DNA of 28,559 nucleotides from a virus: the IMG/VR virus record IMGVR_UViG_3300044825_000167, positions 1 through 28,559 of that record. The stretch is one strand, 5' to 3'. The first letter of the stretch is position 1. Every line of letters starts with the position of its first letter. The translations under genes were made by a program, and so were the position numbers. Of this stretch, positions 5,690 to 13,283 are shown piece by piece. Below the pieces are notes generated by a model that ran no database searches, was not told the origin of the DNA, and saw only the letters and a program-made list of their open reading frames with translations.

Positions 5690-5937
5690 TGGCTACGGGG
5701 TGGTAGTTGGGCATCCCCCTGCCCTCACTTCTCATTCACGGGCTACCACCCCACCTTTACAGGGCGTTAAGCCGCCCCAAGAGGATGTGGCAAGTAACGA
5801 GTTTTGCGGCTTTCTGCGTTACATGAAACAGTCCACCAAATCTTGCCCTGTCTTTTTATACAGTATAGGGTAAATACTAATAAACTAAAGTTGATTGTTT
5901 GCTAAACTGTAGGTGTTGTTTAACCAAAGGGGGATTT
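5690..5937 (+). other. Hairpin-rich noncoding stretch in the rightward operon
   Basis: No good gene lies in these 248 bases. A 10-base perfect inverted repeat (ggggtggtag at 5697-5706, ctaccacccc at 5743-5752) encloses a smaller hairpin (GGGCA / TGCCC, 5709-5724). It is followed by hairpins at 5762-5777 (GGGCG / CGCCC) and 5794-5822 (GTAACG / CGTTAC). Downstream, an inverted pair AGTAT-7-ATACT (5862-5878) lies in an AT-rich, promoter-like part. The first 90 bases are markedly GC-rich for this region. It may be a structured RNA, a processing site or a regulated terminator without a U-run. Confidence 0.45.
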
Positions 5938-6030
5938 ATGAAACAGTTTTTACTTGGCGTTATTGGCGGCCTTATTGCCTTTGGAATACCCGCAGTTGTC
6001 TATGTGCTATATACAGGGGGTATATCGTGA
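5938..6030 (+). CDS. Single-pass small membrane protein, 30 residues
   Basis: A very short frame with an excellent GGGGG ribosome site. The product begins MKQFLLGVIGGLIAFG and is one hydrophobic segment after a Lys, with a short polar end. Its stop overlaps the next start (GTGA), which argues for true translation. It may be a membrane-anchored regulatory or lysis-related peptide; no function is recognisable. Confidence 0.6.
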   Translation: MKQFLLGVIGGLIAFGIPAVVYVLYTGGIS

Positions 6031-6206
6031 AAGAGCAACTCTTAAATAAGCTTGTACTAGCGTTTGATTTGGTGCGTGAAGTCCAAGACGAATTAGACAA
6101 CTTTCCTAACATCAAGGAAATGGCAGAAAAGCACCATCAAGTTGACCAACACATTATGTCGTTTATTTACGACATTGAAGATACTAATTCTGAGGAGTTT
6201 GAATGA
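6027..6206 (+). CDS. Hypothetical acidic 59-residue protein
   Basis: Starts at GTG 6027, coupled through a GTGA overlap to the small membrane gene and with GGGGG upstream. A longer frame would open at 5913, but it would run through the membrane gene in another frame and has no ribosome site. The product (KEQLLNKLVLAFDLVREVQD... to SEEFE) is a helical, acidic protein, perhaps a coiled coil. The stop overlaps the next gene (ATGA). No family is recognised. Confidence 0.6.
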   Translation: MKEQLLNKLVLAFDLVREVQDELDNFPNIKEMAEKHHQVDQHIMSFIYDIEDTNSEEFE

Positions 6207-6409
6207 ACATACCATACAGAACTAAATCAGGCGTACAGATTGGCATTTATTACCAAAAGCCCAAGTATGTAGAAGAAGATATGGATATGCTACGGCTTCA
6301 GTCGTATCTTATTTACGACCCCGCCCGTTTAAAGCGTCAATATTGGATTAACAAATTTGTTATCTTTTTAAGCGTTACTACTTTGTTGGTCGTTATCATC
6401 AAGAGCTAG
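6203..6409 (+). CDS. Small protein with C-terminal membrane anchor
   Basis: A 68-residue protein with a soluble N-terminal part rich in Tyr (PYRTKSGVQIGIYYQKPKY). It carries one C-terminal membrane segment (KFVIFLSVTTLLVVII) followed by Lys-Ser, giving a tail-anchored layout. It is translationally coupled to the previous gene. Its end overlaps the opposite-strand endolysin gene by 42 bases, so two convergent operons meet here without a terminator. The function is unknown; the location near the lysis genes is across opposite strands and need not mean a lysis role. Confidence 0.6.
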   Translation: MNIPYRTKSGVQIGIYYQKPKYVEEDMDMLRLQSYLIYDPARLKRQYWINKFVIFLSVTTLLVVIIKS

Positions 6410-6904
6410 TTTTCGCGCTTCTTCGACCCGTCTAAGCCAACCTCTAATAAAGCGTTCTTGTTCGGGTCGTCTAGCAACTATGCCTTGGTAAAAGTCGATG
6501 CGTTCGTCTGAATAATCGTTAATAAGTTTTTTATGGTTTGCACCATTAATCGCTGCCCTAGTCCTAGGCCCGATAATTCCATCAGCCACCACTCCGATAG
6601 TCTGTTGTAGCGTCTTAACTGCTCGCCCTGTCCCAGCATTAACGGCAAAATCAAATACCACATAATCTAGCCCTTTTGGTAAGACTTCACAGTAGGCAGC
6701 GTTCCAATACTTTTGTCTATACAGTTTACCGACTTTTTCAGGGGTCAATGCTCGCATATCGGCTTCTGATACGGGGTGTCCTACAAATTCTTCCCAAACC
6801 CGCTTAGTAACGCCTAGGTTGGTCATACCGCCTTTATCTACGGGGTCGTTTACAAAACCGCCTTCATGTTTAAGCACACGGGCTAAACACTCCTCAAATC
6901 TCAT
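6368..6904 (-). CDS. Endolysin, GH108-type muramidase
   Basis: A 178-residue peptidoglycan hydrolase. The catalytic Glu lies in the family motif KHEGGFVNDPVDKGGMTN (Glu at residue 14, followed by GG and the D-xx-GG-T pattern), typical of glycoside hydrolase family 108. The second half contains DGIIGPRTRAAI (108-119), the core of the peptidoglycan-binding domain type 3 usual in this family. No signal peptide or membrane arrest segment is visible, so export should depend on the holin encoded immediately upstream (ATGA overlap). It cuts the beta-1,4 bonds of peptidoglycan to release progeny. Confidence 0.92.
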   Translation of the reverse strand: MRFEECLARVLKHEGGFVNDPVDKGGMTNLGVTKRVWEEFVGHPVSEADMRALTPEKVGKLYRQKYWNAAYCEVLPKGLDYVVFDFAVNAGTGRAVKTLQQTIGVVADGIIGPRTRAAINGANHKKLINDYSDERIDFYQGIVARRPEQERFIRGWLRRVEEARKLALDDNDQQSSNA

Positions 6905-7269
6905 TTTTTAAGGTTTGCCATGATACGGCTACCAAACAAGAATCCAAAGGCGATATTGGCGGCTTCTAATCCAATGCGTTGTACAAATGGGTCAACGGGT
7001 AAGAATAAAGTAGATAGTCCTACAACAATAACTACTAAAGCCCCTATATAACGACTAGAAGCTCTTAAGTCTATAACCCATTGGCTAGGTTGTCCGTATG
7101 GGTTATCAAGCTTTGCAAGGGCTTCTAAACGAGCAATTTCGCTGTTATCAAGCTGAATCTGCTCTGCAATGGTGGTTGGGCGAACTCCACCGTTAAAACG
7201 CCCTATAAGTTGTTTAATGCCTTCTACCCCGACTGGTACTAATGCACCAATAATAGTTTCTAAAATCAT
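6901..7269 (-). CDS. Holin-like protein (3TM gene-transfer-agent holin type)
   Basis: A 122-residue protein. The N-terminal hydrophobic segment (ILETIIGALVPVGVEGI) is followed by a polar loop. Two further hydrophobic segments follow: YIGALVVIVVGLSTLF, then a region centred on ANIAFGFLFGSR. The order and the WVIDLRASSRYIGAL block resemble the 3TM holin family of gene transfer agents. The gene directly precedes the endolysin. The start is set at 7269, where ATGA couples it to the upstream small gene; an in-frame ATG at 7284 would add five residues but lies inside that gene. Confidence 0.75.
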   Translation of the reverse strand: MILETIIGALVPVGVEGIKQLIGRFNGGVRPTTIAEQIQLDNSEIARLEALAKLDNPYGQPSQWVIDLRASSRYIGALVVIVVGLSTLFLPVDPFVQRIGLEAANIAFGFLFGSRIMANLKK

Positions 7270-7433
7270 TTTGGTATTGACCAACCGTGGGTTACTAGGT
7301 AAGCATAACCAAGACCAGCAACAAATACATAGAAAATGGTTCTAATAGAAAACCAGCCGAATTGGGCTACCTTTTCGTTTAACCACTCCTTAATGGCTTC
7401 TTTAACAACCTCTTTTTCAATCTCGTTAGCCAT
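7266..7433 (-). CDS. Small lysis-region membrane protein, 55 residues
   Basis: Not covered by the usual 60-residue length limit but well supported. It begins MANEIEKEVVKEAIKEWLNE, an amphipathic charged helix, then has one membrane segment (TIFYVFVAGLGYAYLV), ending in a short polar tail. It overlaps the holin start by four bases. A single-pass protein immediately before the holin could be an antiholin or part of the lysis control; this is inferred only from location. Confidence 0.6.
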   Translation of the reverse strand: MANEIEKEVVKEAIKEWLNEKVAQFGWFSIRTIFYVFVAGLGYAYLVTHGWSIPK

Positions 7434-7435
7434 AA

Positions 7436-7597
7436 TTAGACCTTTTTACGAACAGTTCTAGTAGTAGCCTTTTTAACGGTTGGCTTGCGTTTAACAGTTT
7501 TCTTGGCTGGCTTTTCTTCCCAAGTAGCAAAGACATCAGCCCAATGCACCTTTCGTGTATAGCCCATTTTGTCAAACATCCAGTCGATAATAAACAT
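7436..7597 (-). CDS. Small basic protein, 53 residues
   Basis: Starts MFIIDWMFDKMGYTRKVHWA and ends in a strongly basic, Ala/Thr/Lys-rich tail with repeated TVK/TVR steps (KKTVKRKPTVKKA). Such tails, like those of histone H1-type proteins, bind nucleic acids. Its ATG shares a base with the upstream stop (TAATG), and only two bases separate its stop from the next start. It may be a minor virion or DNA-associated peptide, but this is inference from composition. Confidence 0.55.
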   Translation of the reverse strand: MFIIDWMFDKMGYTRKVHWADVFATWEEKPAKKTVKRKPTVKKATTRTVRKKV

Positions 7598-7794
7598 TAT
7601 TTAGCCTCTAGTTCAGCAAGTTGAGCTTGTAGCCGAGCAATTTCTTCTTGAAGCAATTTAGGCATTTCAGCCTTACGCTTTTCTTCGTCAGCTTGCCATT
7701 GTGCGTATTGAGCTTGTGCATGTGCTATTTCTTCAGCATTTAGCTCAACTATTTTACGCTCACCAGTAATCACATTAATTTCAATTCTGTTCAT
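7597..7794 (-). CDS. Hypothetical coiled-coil protein, 65 residues
   Basis: Begins MNRIEINVITGERKIVELNAEE and continues as a long Ala/Gln/Glu helix (LLQEEIARLQAQLAELEAK). An N-terminal short beta hairpin followed by a helix is typical of small proteins coded after phage tail-fibre genes, which sometimes help fibre assembly. The gene lies three bases beyond the fibre-tip-like gene, supporting such a context, but no named family is certain. Confidence 0.55.
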   Translation of the reverse strand: MNRIEINVITGERKIVELNAEEIAHAQAQYAQWQADEEKRKAEMPKLLQEEIARLQAQLAELEAK

Positions 7795-7797
7795 GAT

Positions 7798-8295
7798 TTA
7801 CTCGTAAAGAATGTTAATAGTGCCAGCGTCAAATGTATTTGTGCCACCAGTTGTTGTAATACGAATGCGGTCTATTGTCCCAGCACCTGTTAACTTTCCT
7901 GAACAAGTTTTTAATGTTGCCGCACCATCTCTGTTATAAAGTCCAGTTGCATTCCAGCTACTAGAACTGAATTGAGAAATAATATGTTGTCCACATAATG
8001 ATTGGGAATTAGTATCTTCTGAAATAATAAATCCAGCTGTTGAGGTTGAAGAACCGCCACCAACAGAACTAGATACATAACCTGAATTAATAATTCCACT
8101 TGATGTTCCAAGTTGTATTAAAAAATTATCATTTCCTGTTTGTGAAACTGTTTGAAACATTACAGTAATTTGCTTAACCCAACTAGGAATACCAGTAAAG
8201 TCAACGCTTGTTCCGCTTGCAGAAACGGCAGTACCGCTTACAAACGCACCTGAGTTATCTTGTACACCAGTTGTACCATTAAGGACTAAAGGCAT
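7798..8295 (-). CDS. Fibre/tip-type structural protein, 165 residues
   Basis: The start MPLVLNGTTGVQDNSGAFVSG is a common opening of small phage fibre and receptor-binding proteins. The rest is rich in Ser, Thr and Gly, without charged stretches, in alternating short strands (VKQITVMFQTVS, RIRITTTGG), as expected of a beta-sandwich. It lies between fibre-associated genes at the end of the late operon. It probably forms an exposed trimeric tip or capsid decoration. No catalytic motif is seen. Confidence 0.65.
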   Translation of the reverse strand: MPLVLNGTTGVQDNSGAFVSGTAVSASGTSVDFTGIPSWVKQITVMFQTVSQTGNDNFLIQLGTSSGIINSGYVSSSVGGGSSTSTAGFIISEDTNSQSLCGQHIISQFSSSSWNATGLYNRDGAATLKTCSGKLTGAGTIDRIRITTTGGTNTFDAGTINILYE

Positions 8296-8296
8296 A

Positions 8297-8710
8297 TTAC
8301 ACCTCTGCTTTCAAAGCCCGTAATTCTTCAAGCGTTTTATCTTCGGTTGCTAGATTGGTAATATCACGCAATCTTTGTTTCTCAGCAACGATAGCGGATG
8401 TGTCTGCACCGCTTTCTAAAGCTCGCTGAAACGCTACATCTTGTGCGGCTAATAGTGGAGTGCGTTCTGTCCTTAGACGCTTTTTAGTAAGTTCTACAGC
8501 TTTGGTTTTATTAACTGTTACCGAGGTAGCATCCATTTCCCAAGCATCATAAAAATCGTTGTATTGGTTAGGTAGGTCAGAAATATTGACAATCCTTGCC
8601 CCACGACCTTCGGGTACATCTTTAGTCAATACAGCTTCGATTGGCAGTTCGCCTGTGGGGATGCAGGTGGAAACTCCACCGTTATCGTTTGTAAAAATAA
8701 TGACTTGCAT
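8297..8710 (-). CDS. Tail assembly chaperone-like protein
   Basis: A 137-residue protein. The N-terminal part (MQVIIFTNDNGGVSTCIPTG) is a small beta-domain. The C-terminal half is helical (TKKRLRTERTPLLAAQDVAFQRALE ... KQRLRDIT). The pattern of R-TERTPLLA-QDVA-QRALE-G followed by KQ-LRD-T is a familiar feature of phage tail-fibre-associated and chaperone-like proteins. It is encoded between fibre-tip genes with one base before the next gene, fitting a role in folding or attaching fibres. Whether it is in the virion is not visible. Confidence 0.6.
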   Translation of the reverse strand: MQVIIFTNDNGGVSTCIPTGELPIEAVLTKDVPEGRGARIVNISDLPNQYNDFYDAWEMDATSVTVNKTKAVELTKKRLRTERTPLLAAQDVAFQRALESGADTSAIVAEKQRLRDITNLATEDKTLEELRALKAEV

Positions 8711-8726
8711 TTAAATTTCTCCTTAA

Positions 8727-9116
8727 TTAACGGAATACTGAAACGGAAACAAATTCACAATTATTTACTCCACCTGCATCATTACTAGACCGTAAACTTA
8801 AGGCAGTTGTTGTATATACGTTTCCTCTTGGTGCAAGTATTCGAGCAGCTGCTGTTCCGCCAGTATCAAATGTTGCGCTTCCGCTTACAGCATAATTTGC
8901 ATCTGCTAAAGGATTTGTAAAATTTATTGTATATAAACCTGTTCCATCTAAACTAACAGAGCTTACATTATACGAAGCACGGATTGTGGAGCTTGTTCCA
9001 TTAAAGTTTACCCAAGCCTTTGCGGAACCTCTAATACAGTTAGTAGTTGATGTGCTATTTGTACCATCTGTAAGAGTTGCGCCTTGAAGGGTGTCTGTAA
9101 TTAATGTGCCTGCCAT
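8727..9116 (-). CDS. Fibre tip-type protein, tandem paralogue A
   Basis: A 129-residue Ser/Thr/Asn-rich beta protein. It contains the block KAWVNFNG...IRASYNVSSVS..GTGLYTINFTNPL.DANYAV, which recurs in many phage tail fibres and usually forms the distal, probably receptor-contacting domain. The adjacent gene at 9126-9500 has the same block, so the two are paralogues. There is no N-terminal attachment domain, so the protein may bind another fibre subunit. Ribosome site AAGGAG. Confidence 0.7.
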   Translation of the reverse strand: MAGTLITDTLQGATLTDGTNSTSTTNCIRGSAKAWVNFNGTSSTIRASYNVSSVSLDGTGLYTINFTNPLADANYAVSGSATFDTGGTAAARILAPRGNVYTTTALSLRSSNDAGGVNNCEFVSVSVFR

Positions 9117-9125
9117 GATTTATCC

Positions 9126-9500
9126 TTATGAACTAAATACTGCAATGTTTACATAATCAGCATCATATGTAGAAGCATCGGTATTCAACACTCCTGCTAC
9201 CCCTACTGATGTTGTTGTGTAAGTTCCATTAAGAGAATATATATTTACAGACCTAACACCAACATACCCAATATTTCCACAATCAACAACATAGTTTGCA
9301 TTAGGCATAGCAGTTGTAAAATTTACTGTGTAGCGACCTGTGCTTACATAAGTAACAGAACTAACATTAAATGAATTTCTTACGCTTTGTGTAACGGCAT
9401 TGTAATTTAGCCAAGCTTTAGCAATACCAGTCATTCCGTTCTGTGTTGCAAGAACGCCTGAACTGTCGTTTAGTGTTGAGATTGTTAGTGCGCCAGCCAT
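9126..9500 (-). CDS. Fibre tip-type protein, tandem paralogue B
   Basis: A 124-residue protein beginning MAGALTISTLNDSSG. It has KAWLNYNA...VRNSFNVSSVT..STGRYTVNFTTAMPNANYVV, aligning along its middle with paralogue A, while the first 30 and last 45 residues differ more. The start at 9500 is chosen for its AAGGAAAA ribosome site. An in-frame upstream ATG at 9533 would run into the previous gene and lacks one. Divergence of the ends with conservation of the core suggests a shared fold with different surface. Confidence 0.7.
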   Translation of the reverse strand: MAGALTISTLNDSSGVLATQNGMTGIAKAWLNYNAVTQSVRNSFNVSSVTYVSTGRYTVNFTTAMPNANYVVDCGNIGYVGVRSVNIYSLNGTYTTTSVGVAGVLNTDASTYDADYVNIAVFSS

Positions 9501-9510
9501 AATATTTTCC

Positions 9511-10221
9511 TTATACGATAGTCCAAACAGCACCAGTTGATACTGTCACAGTTACGCCTGTGTCGATTGTAATTGGGCCAGCACTCATTGCATTTTTAGT
9601 TGCTGGAATGGTGTAATTAACTGTAACAGTTTGGTCGTTTTGAAAGAAAACTTGGTTTGCACCGCCACCTGTTGCGCCACCACCTAATGAACCCCATGCG
9701 CTACCGTTATAGCCTTCAAATTGGGTATTGCTACTGTTAAAACGAATTTGACCTGTAGCAGGCGTAGGCTGTTCGGCAGTCGTTCCAACAGGAATCTTTA
9801 ATGCGCCAGTTCCGTTAAACGAGCCTAAGCCTGTAAAGGTAGAAGTCCCAGTAACCGATAAAGTACCAGCTAATGCGGTGTTACCTGTGGCATCTAAAGT
9901 AGTAAAGCGACCTGTAGAAGCGGTAGATGCGCCAACAGGAGTACCATTAATAGCACCGCCAGTAATCGCCACATTGGAAGTAGCTTGGGTATATTCAACC
10001 GAATTACCTGCGACTGTGCCTACTGCCAAATTAACAATTTTGTTACTATTTAAATCCAAATTACCCGTCATTGGGGTTTGACCGTCTGCCGCTACCGAAT
10101 CAGTAAGCGCAGAAGCAATATCCGACATGGTGTTATTAGCCCATGTGCTTGCAATAGTTGTGCCTGTAACTACTGGATTACCAGCAGGTAGTGAATATAC
10201 GCCTGACCCGTTTCTACTCAT
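9511..10221 (-). CDS. Tail fibre/appendage protein, 236 residues
   Basis: The N-terminus MSRNGSGVYSLPAGNPVVTG followed by TIASTWANNTMSDIASALT is a frequent phage fibre attachment domain, usually joining a fibre to the tail. Then come a collagen-like/low-complexity linker (MTGNLDLNSNKIVNLAVGT, GGAINGTPVGASTASTG), a short shaft and the phrase GQIRFNSSNTQFEGYNGSAWGSLGG, a standard fibre-end module. The C-terminal 40 residues are beta-rich (VTVSTGAVWTIV). The fibre is short, ending before any enzymatic domain. The start overlaps the preceding gene by four bases. Confidence 0.8.
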   Translation of the reverse strand: MSRNGSGVYSLPAGNPVVTGTTIASTWANNTMSDIASALTDSVAADGQTPMTGNLDLNSNKIVNLAVGTVAGNSVEYTQATSNVAITGGAINGTPVGASTASTGRFTTLDATGNTALAGTLSVTGTSTFTGLGSFNGTGALKIPVGTTAEQPTPATGQIRFNSSNTQFEGYNGSAWGSLGGGATGGGANQVFFQNDQTVTVNYTIPATKNAMSAGPITIDTGVTVTVSTGAVWTIV

Positions 10222-12020
10222 TTTTTGCTTCCTTTTTTCAATTCTTTAGCCATTTTAGTGGGCGAATAATTAATTGATTCTTGAATCTTTTTCTTTAATG
10301 CCTTTTCTTGGGCTTTTTCAAAACTGTATTTGGTAAGGCTGCCAATTACAGGTATTTTACCGATTGGGCTACGATTAATCATGTCTAAGCTACGAATTAA
10401 TGCACTTGCGGTGTTGCTGTAGTTAGCAGCACCTTTTAATGGGGCATTGACCAAAATGGTAGTTTCCATCAAGTCACGAATTTCTTGTGCGCCTTTTTTG
10501 CCAAACAAATAGTCAAGCTTGCCATCTTGGTCTAATTCACGAACTGCCGACTTAAACTTAGCTGGGCTTACAACTGGATTGCCAAACATATCGGTGTCAA
10601 TGGACTGGGTTACGCGGTCTTTTAGATATTCAATGGTTTGACCTTGCAACTCTCTTAATGCCTGTTGACCTTGTGTTCCTGATTTTTTGAGGGCATACCC
10701 TAAGTTTTTAACATCATCCAACGAGCCGTTAATAATTGACTTTTGGAATACATCTTCAAGTGCCACTACTCGGTCATCAGAGTTGGCTTTGGTACTAATT
10801 AAACGGTCAATCGCACCAATGTTTTCAAAGCGTTTAGCGTAATCTTGGCGCAATTTGCGGGCTTGCTGATATAAATCGCCACCTTTGCCTTCGGTAATCT
10901 GATTAATAATGTCACGCATTTCACGCCCATAACTTGCGTTTGGCGTTCCTGCAACATAATTTTTATTTATTACTTTGTAAATATCCTCAAGCGCATTAAT
11001 AGATATTTCGCCTGTATTGTCAGGGTCGTTTTTCTTTAATTGCTCGTAAACAATATTTAGAATTGGCGCATTAGCGGTACGAGTTGTAGGCGTTTCGTTT
11101 TCAATAAACGCTTGCAACTGCGAGTAATTAACAGGAGCTTCAGTTTCGCCTTTTTCTTTAGCCAATGTGTAAGCTTGATTAATTTTAGTTTTAGCGGCTT
11201 CTGCTTCTTTATTAAGCACATCCGTAACGGCTTTTCCAGTAGCCCGTAAACCAAACGACTGTTTGCCAGTAGCATCAACAAAAGCATCAAAGTTTTGCAA
11301 AATAGCGTCATTACGTCTTGCTTGTGCTTCTACTAACGGTTTGCCCAATTCAGGTGCAATTTTAGGAGTTTCAATTTCAAACTGTTGTTGTCCTAAATCA
11401 CGCTCGGCTTGACCTTTGCTTAAAGGTACAGGCACACGCAACTGTTGAGCCATTTGGGTGCGAGTTAGAGCTTCAGGTGTTGCCGCAGAACCCACACCTG
11501 ACATAGTAGGTTGGGGTTGTCTGCGCAATATTTGTGGCATGGTAGGCACATTTTGTACAGTTTGTGCAACTTGTGGTTGTGTAGCACCAACCATACGAGC
11601 ATAGCTTGGCAACATACCTGTAGGAAATACTGGGGGCAATTTAGACGCTTCAAACGCACTACCAATGCTTTGCAATACATCTTGGCTTGCACCGCTTCTA
11701 GGCTGATACATATTGCGTTGTGCCATAGCTGTTGGCCCTTCGCCTGTAACCAAAGCAGATACAGCACTTGGCACAGTTAAAGCTGCACCTGAAAGCATAG
11801 TGGCTGGCACTTCGTATAATGCCATCATTTTTTCACGCATTGAGCGTTTAGGTTCAGGCGTTACAGGTGGATTTGGTACTTGACCAACAACCGTAGGCAC
11901 ATCAGTATTAATAATGTTGCCACGCTTAGATAACCCTAAATAAGCATCAGGGTCAAAACCTTGAGATACAACAGGTGATGATGCTTTAGATGCAAGATAT
12001 TTATCGGGGTCAAACGCCAT
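10218..12020 (-). CDS. Large internal-virion/ejection-type protein
   Basis: A 600-residue, mostly helical protein. Near the N-terminus is a repeated short motif, FDPDKYL (residues 3-9) and FDPDAYL (22-28). A Pro/Gln/Thr-rich and partly hydrophobic segment follows (about 70-160), then long helices (KEAEAAKTKINQAYTLAKEKGE, DLYQQARKLRQDYAKRFE). Size, helix content and location after the tail genes match proteins ejected with the DNA in P22/Bcep22-like phages, but no transglycosylase or protease motif is visible. The start codon overlaps nothing and follows AGGAAGATAAC. Confidence 0.5.
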   Translation of the reverse strand: MAFDPDKYLASKASSPVVSQGFDPDAYLGLSKRGNIINTDVPTVVGQVPNPPVTPEPKRSMREKMMALYEVPATMLSGAALTVPSAVSALVTGEGPTAMAQRNMYQPRSGASQDVLQSIGSAFEASKLPPVFPTGMLPSYARMVGATQPQVAQTVQNVPTMPQILRRQPQPTMSGVGSAATPEALTRTQMAQQLRVPVPLSKGQAERDLGQQQFEIETPKIAPELGKPLVEAQARRNDAILQNFDAFVDATGKQSFGLRATGKAVTDVLNKEAEAAKTKINQAYTLAKEKGETEAPVNYSQLQAFIENETPTTRTANAPILNIVYEQLKKNDPDNTGEISINALEDIYKVINKNYVAGTPNASYGREMRDIINQITEGKGGDLYQQARKLRQDYAKRFENIGAIDRLISTKANSDDRVVALEDVFQKSIINGSLDDVKNLGYALKKSGTQGQQALRELQGQTIEYLKDRVTQSIDTDMFGNPVVSPAKFKSAVRELDQDGKLDYLFGKKGAQEIRDLMETTILVNAPLKGAANYSNTASALIRSLDMINRSPIGKIPVIGSLTKYSFEKAQEKALKKKIQESINYSPTKMAKELKKGSKK

Positions 12021-12021
12021 G

Positions 12022-13281
12022 TTATCTTCCTAAACTCTGTTTAATTTGTGCAGAACGAGGGTCGTTAGGGTTTGCATTAGCCCAAGCTAAAGCTTCTTGG
12101 TCTTGAGCCGAAAGTTGTTGTCCAACATTTTTTTCTATTAAACGCTTTCCACTTGGCCCAGCTTGAGCTTCAAGTGCTTGAATAGCTAATTTACGAGCTT
12201 CTTGTTTTTGTTTAATTACTTTTTCGCTATCGCCTAATTGTGGGAAATACTTGCGTTCTTCGTTTACATATTCTGTTGGCGATATTGCTGCACCTGATTC
12301 TTTACGCAAAACAGCACTAATAAAATTTCTACGAGCTTGGTCGTTTTGTTGCTGTTCGGGGCTTGGGCCGCCTAATGCTTGTGGCAACACATTAAATGTA
12401 GAGCGAACACCTTGTTCTAGTTTTTCACCAACAATAGGCGCAGTTCCAACAGTTCCACCAATTGCTGTGCGAATTACGCCAGTATTAGTAAACCCTTTAT
12501 TTTCCAAATCGGTTGCAATTCTGTTTGCTTCTACTGCTCGCATACCAAACGCCACAGCATTAGATTGTGTTTCTGTTAGTGGTTTTCCACCAACCAAAGC
12601 CTGTCCTTGTGGGCCAACCACAGGTTTTGCTTGACCAGTTCTTGTGTCAACCAAGAAAGTTCCTTCTTCACGCTCAACCACTTGTCCAGCAGTAGGCATC
12701 TGAGATTTAGGTATAACTTGTAATACTTTTGTTGGGTCACGGGGGTCACGAAACTCAATGGTAGTTCCCGTATCAACTTGTAATGGCGGTTTGAACTTTT
12801 CTTCGCCTTGAGCAACAACACGGGTTGTTCCATCAGGCATAACCATAAAACGTTTTTGACCTTCACCAAGAGTAACTTCTTCAGGCATCATTTTCTTAAC
12901 GCCAGTAGCTCTTAATTCAGGCACATAAGATTGTGCGGCTAAACGATAAGCAGCAGCAGGGTCAGTTTTCATTAACTCACCAAACTGCTCAATTTCTTTA
13001 CTTTGTGTTTCACGCAATTTTTGGGCTAATTCAATAGCGGCTTTATCGCCTTTTTCGGCAAGGCGTGTTCCAGCGTATAACTGAGCCAATGGGGCGGCAT
13101 ATTGAAAAAAGCTAGGTGCAACATAACGACCACTAACCATTTGACCTTGTGGTTGATTCATGCCCTGTTGCATAAGCAACTGAGCCATTTGTTGTTGGCG
13201 ATTTAGTGCCTGCTGTTGTTGTAGGATTTCAGGTGGCAAATTACCACCAACATTAATCATCGGTAATTGTCCATTTGCCAT
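12022..13281 (-). CDS. Virion protein with ESGAAISP motif
   Basis: A 419-residue protein. The Gln-rich N-terminus (LQQQQALNRQQQMAQLLMQQG) is followed by a helical and mixed region. The block RKESGAAISPTEY..E.RKYFPQLGDSE...KQ.AR..AI.AL...AG lies at about residues 326-375. This block recurs in structural or ejection proteins of short-tailed phages. The start at 13281 is chosen because the ATG follows AAGGAATGTAATT; an in-frame ATG ten codons earlier would lie in the upstream gene. It is likely an internal or tail-tube-associated virion protein. Confidence 0.55.
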   Translation of the reverse strand: MANGQLPMINVGGNLPPEILQQQQALNRQQQMAQLLMQQGMNQPQGQMVSGRYVAPSFFQYAAPLAQLYAGTRLAEKGDKAAIELAQKLRETQSKEIEQFGELMKTDPAAAYRLAAQSYVPELRATGVKKMMPEEVTLGEGQKRFMVMPDGTTRVVAQGEEKFKPPLQVDTGTTIEFRDPRDPTKVLQVIPKSQMPTAGQVVEREEGTFLVDTRTGQAKPVVGPQGQALVGGKPLTETQSNAVAFGMRAVEANRIATDLENKGFTNTGVIRTAIGGTVGTAPIVGEKLEQGVRSTFNVLPQALGGPSPEQQQNDQARRNFISAVLRKESGAAISPTEYVNEERKYFPQLGDSEKVIKQKQEARKLAIQALEAQAGPSGKRLIEKNVGQQLSAQDQEALAWANANPNDPRSAQIKQSLGR

Positions 13282-13283
13282 AA

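Noticed and set aside
5697-5753. tRNA-like: GGGGTGG...CCACCCC followed by A could be an acceptor stem.
   Set aside because: The whole element is 57 bases, too short, and has no TpsiC-like loop or proper anticodon arm.
5631-5873. Plus-strand 80-residue frame running through the hairpin stretch.
   Set aside because: Starts inside the exonuclease gene without ribosome site, covers all the hairpins, and encodes no recognisable pattern.
7798-10221. Possible diversity-generating retroelement acting on the fibre genes.
   Set aside because: No reverse transcriptase gene or template repeat pair is seen in the window.
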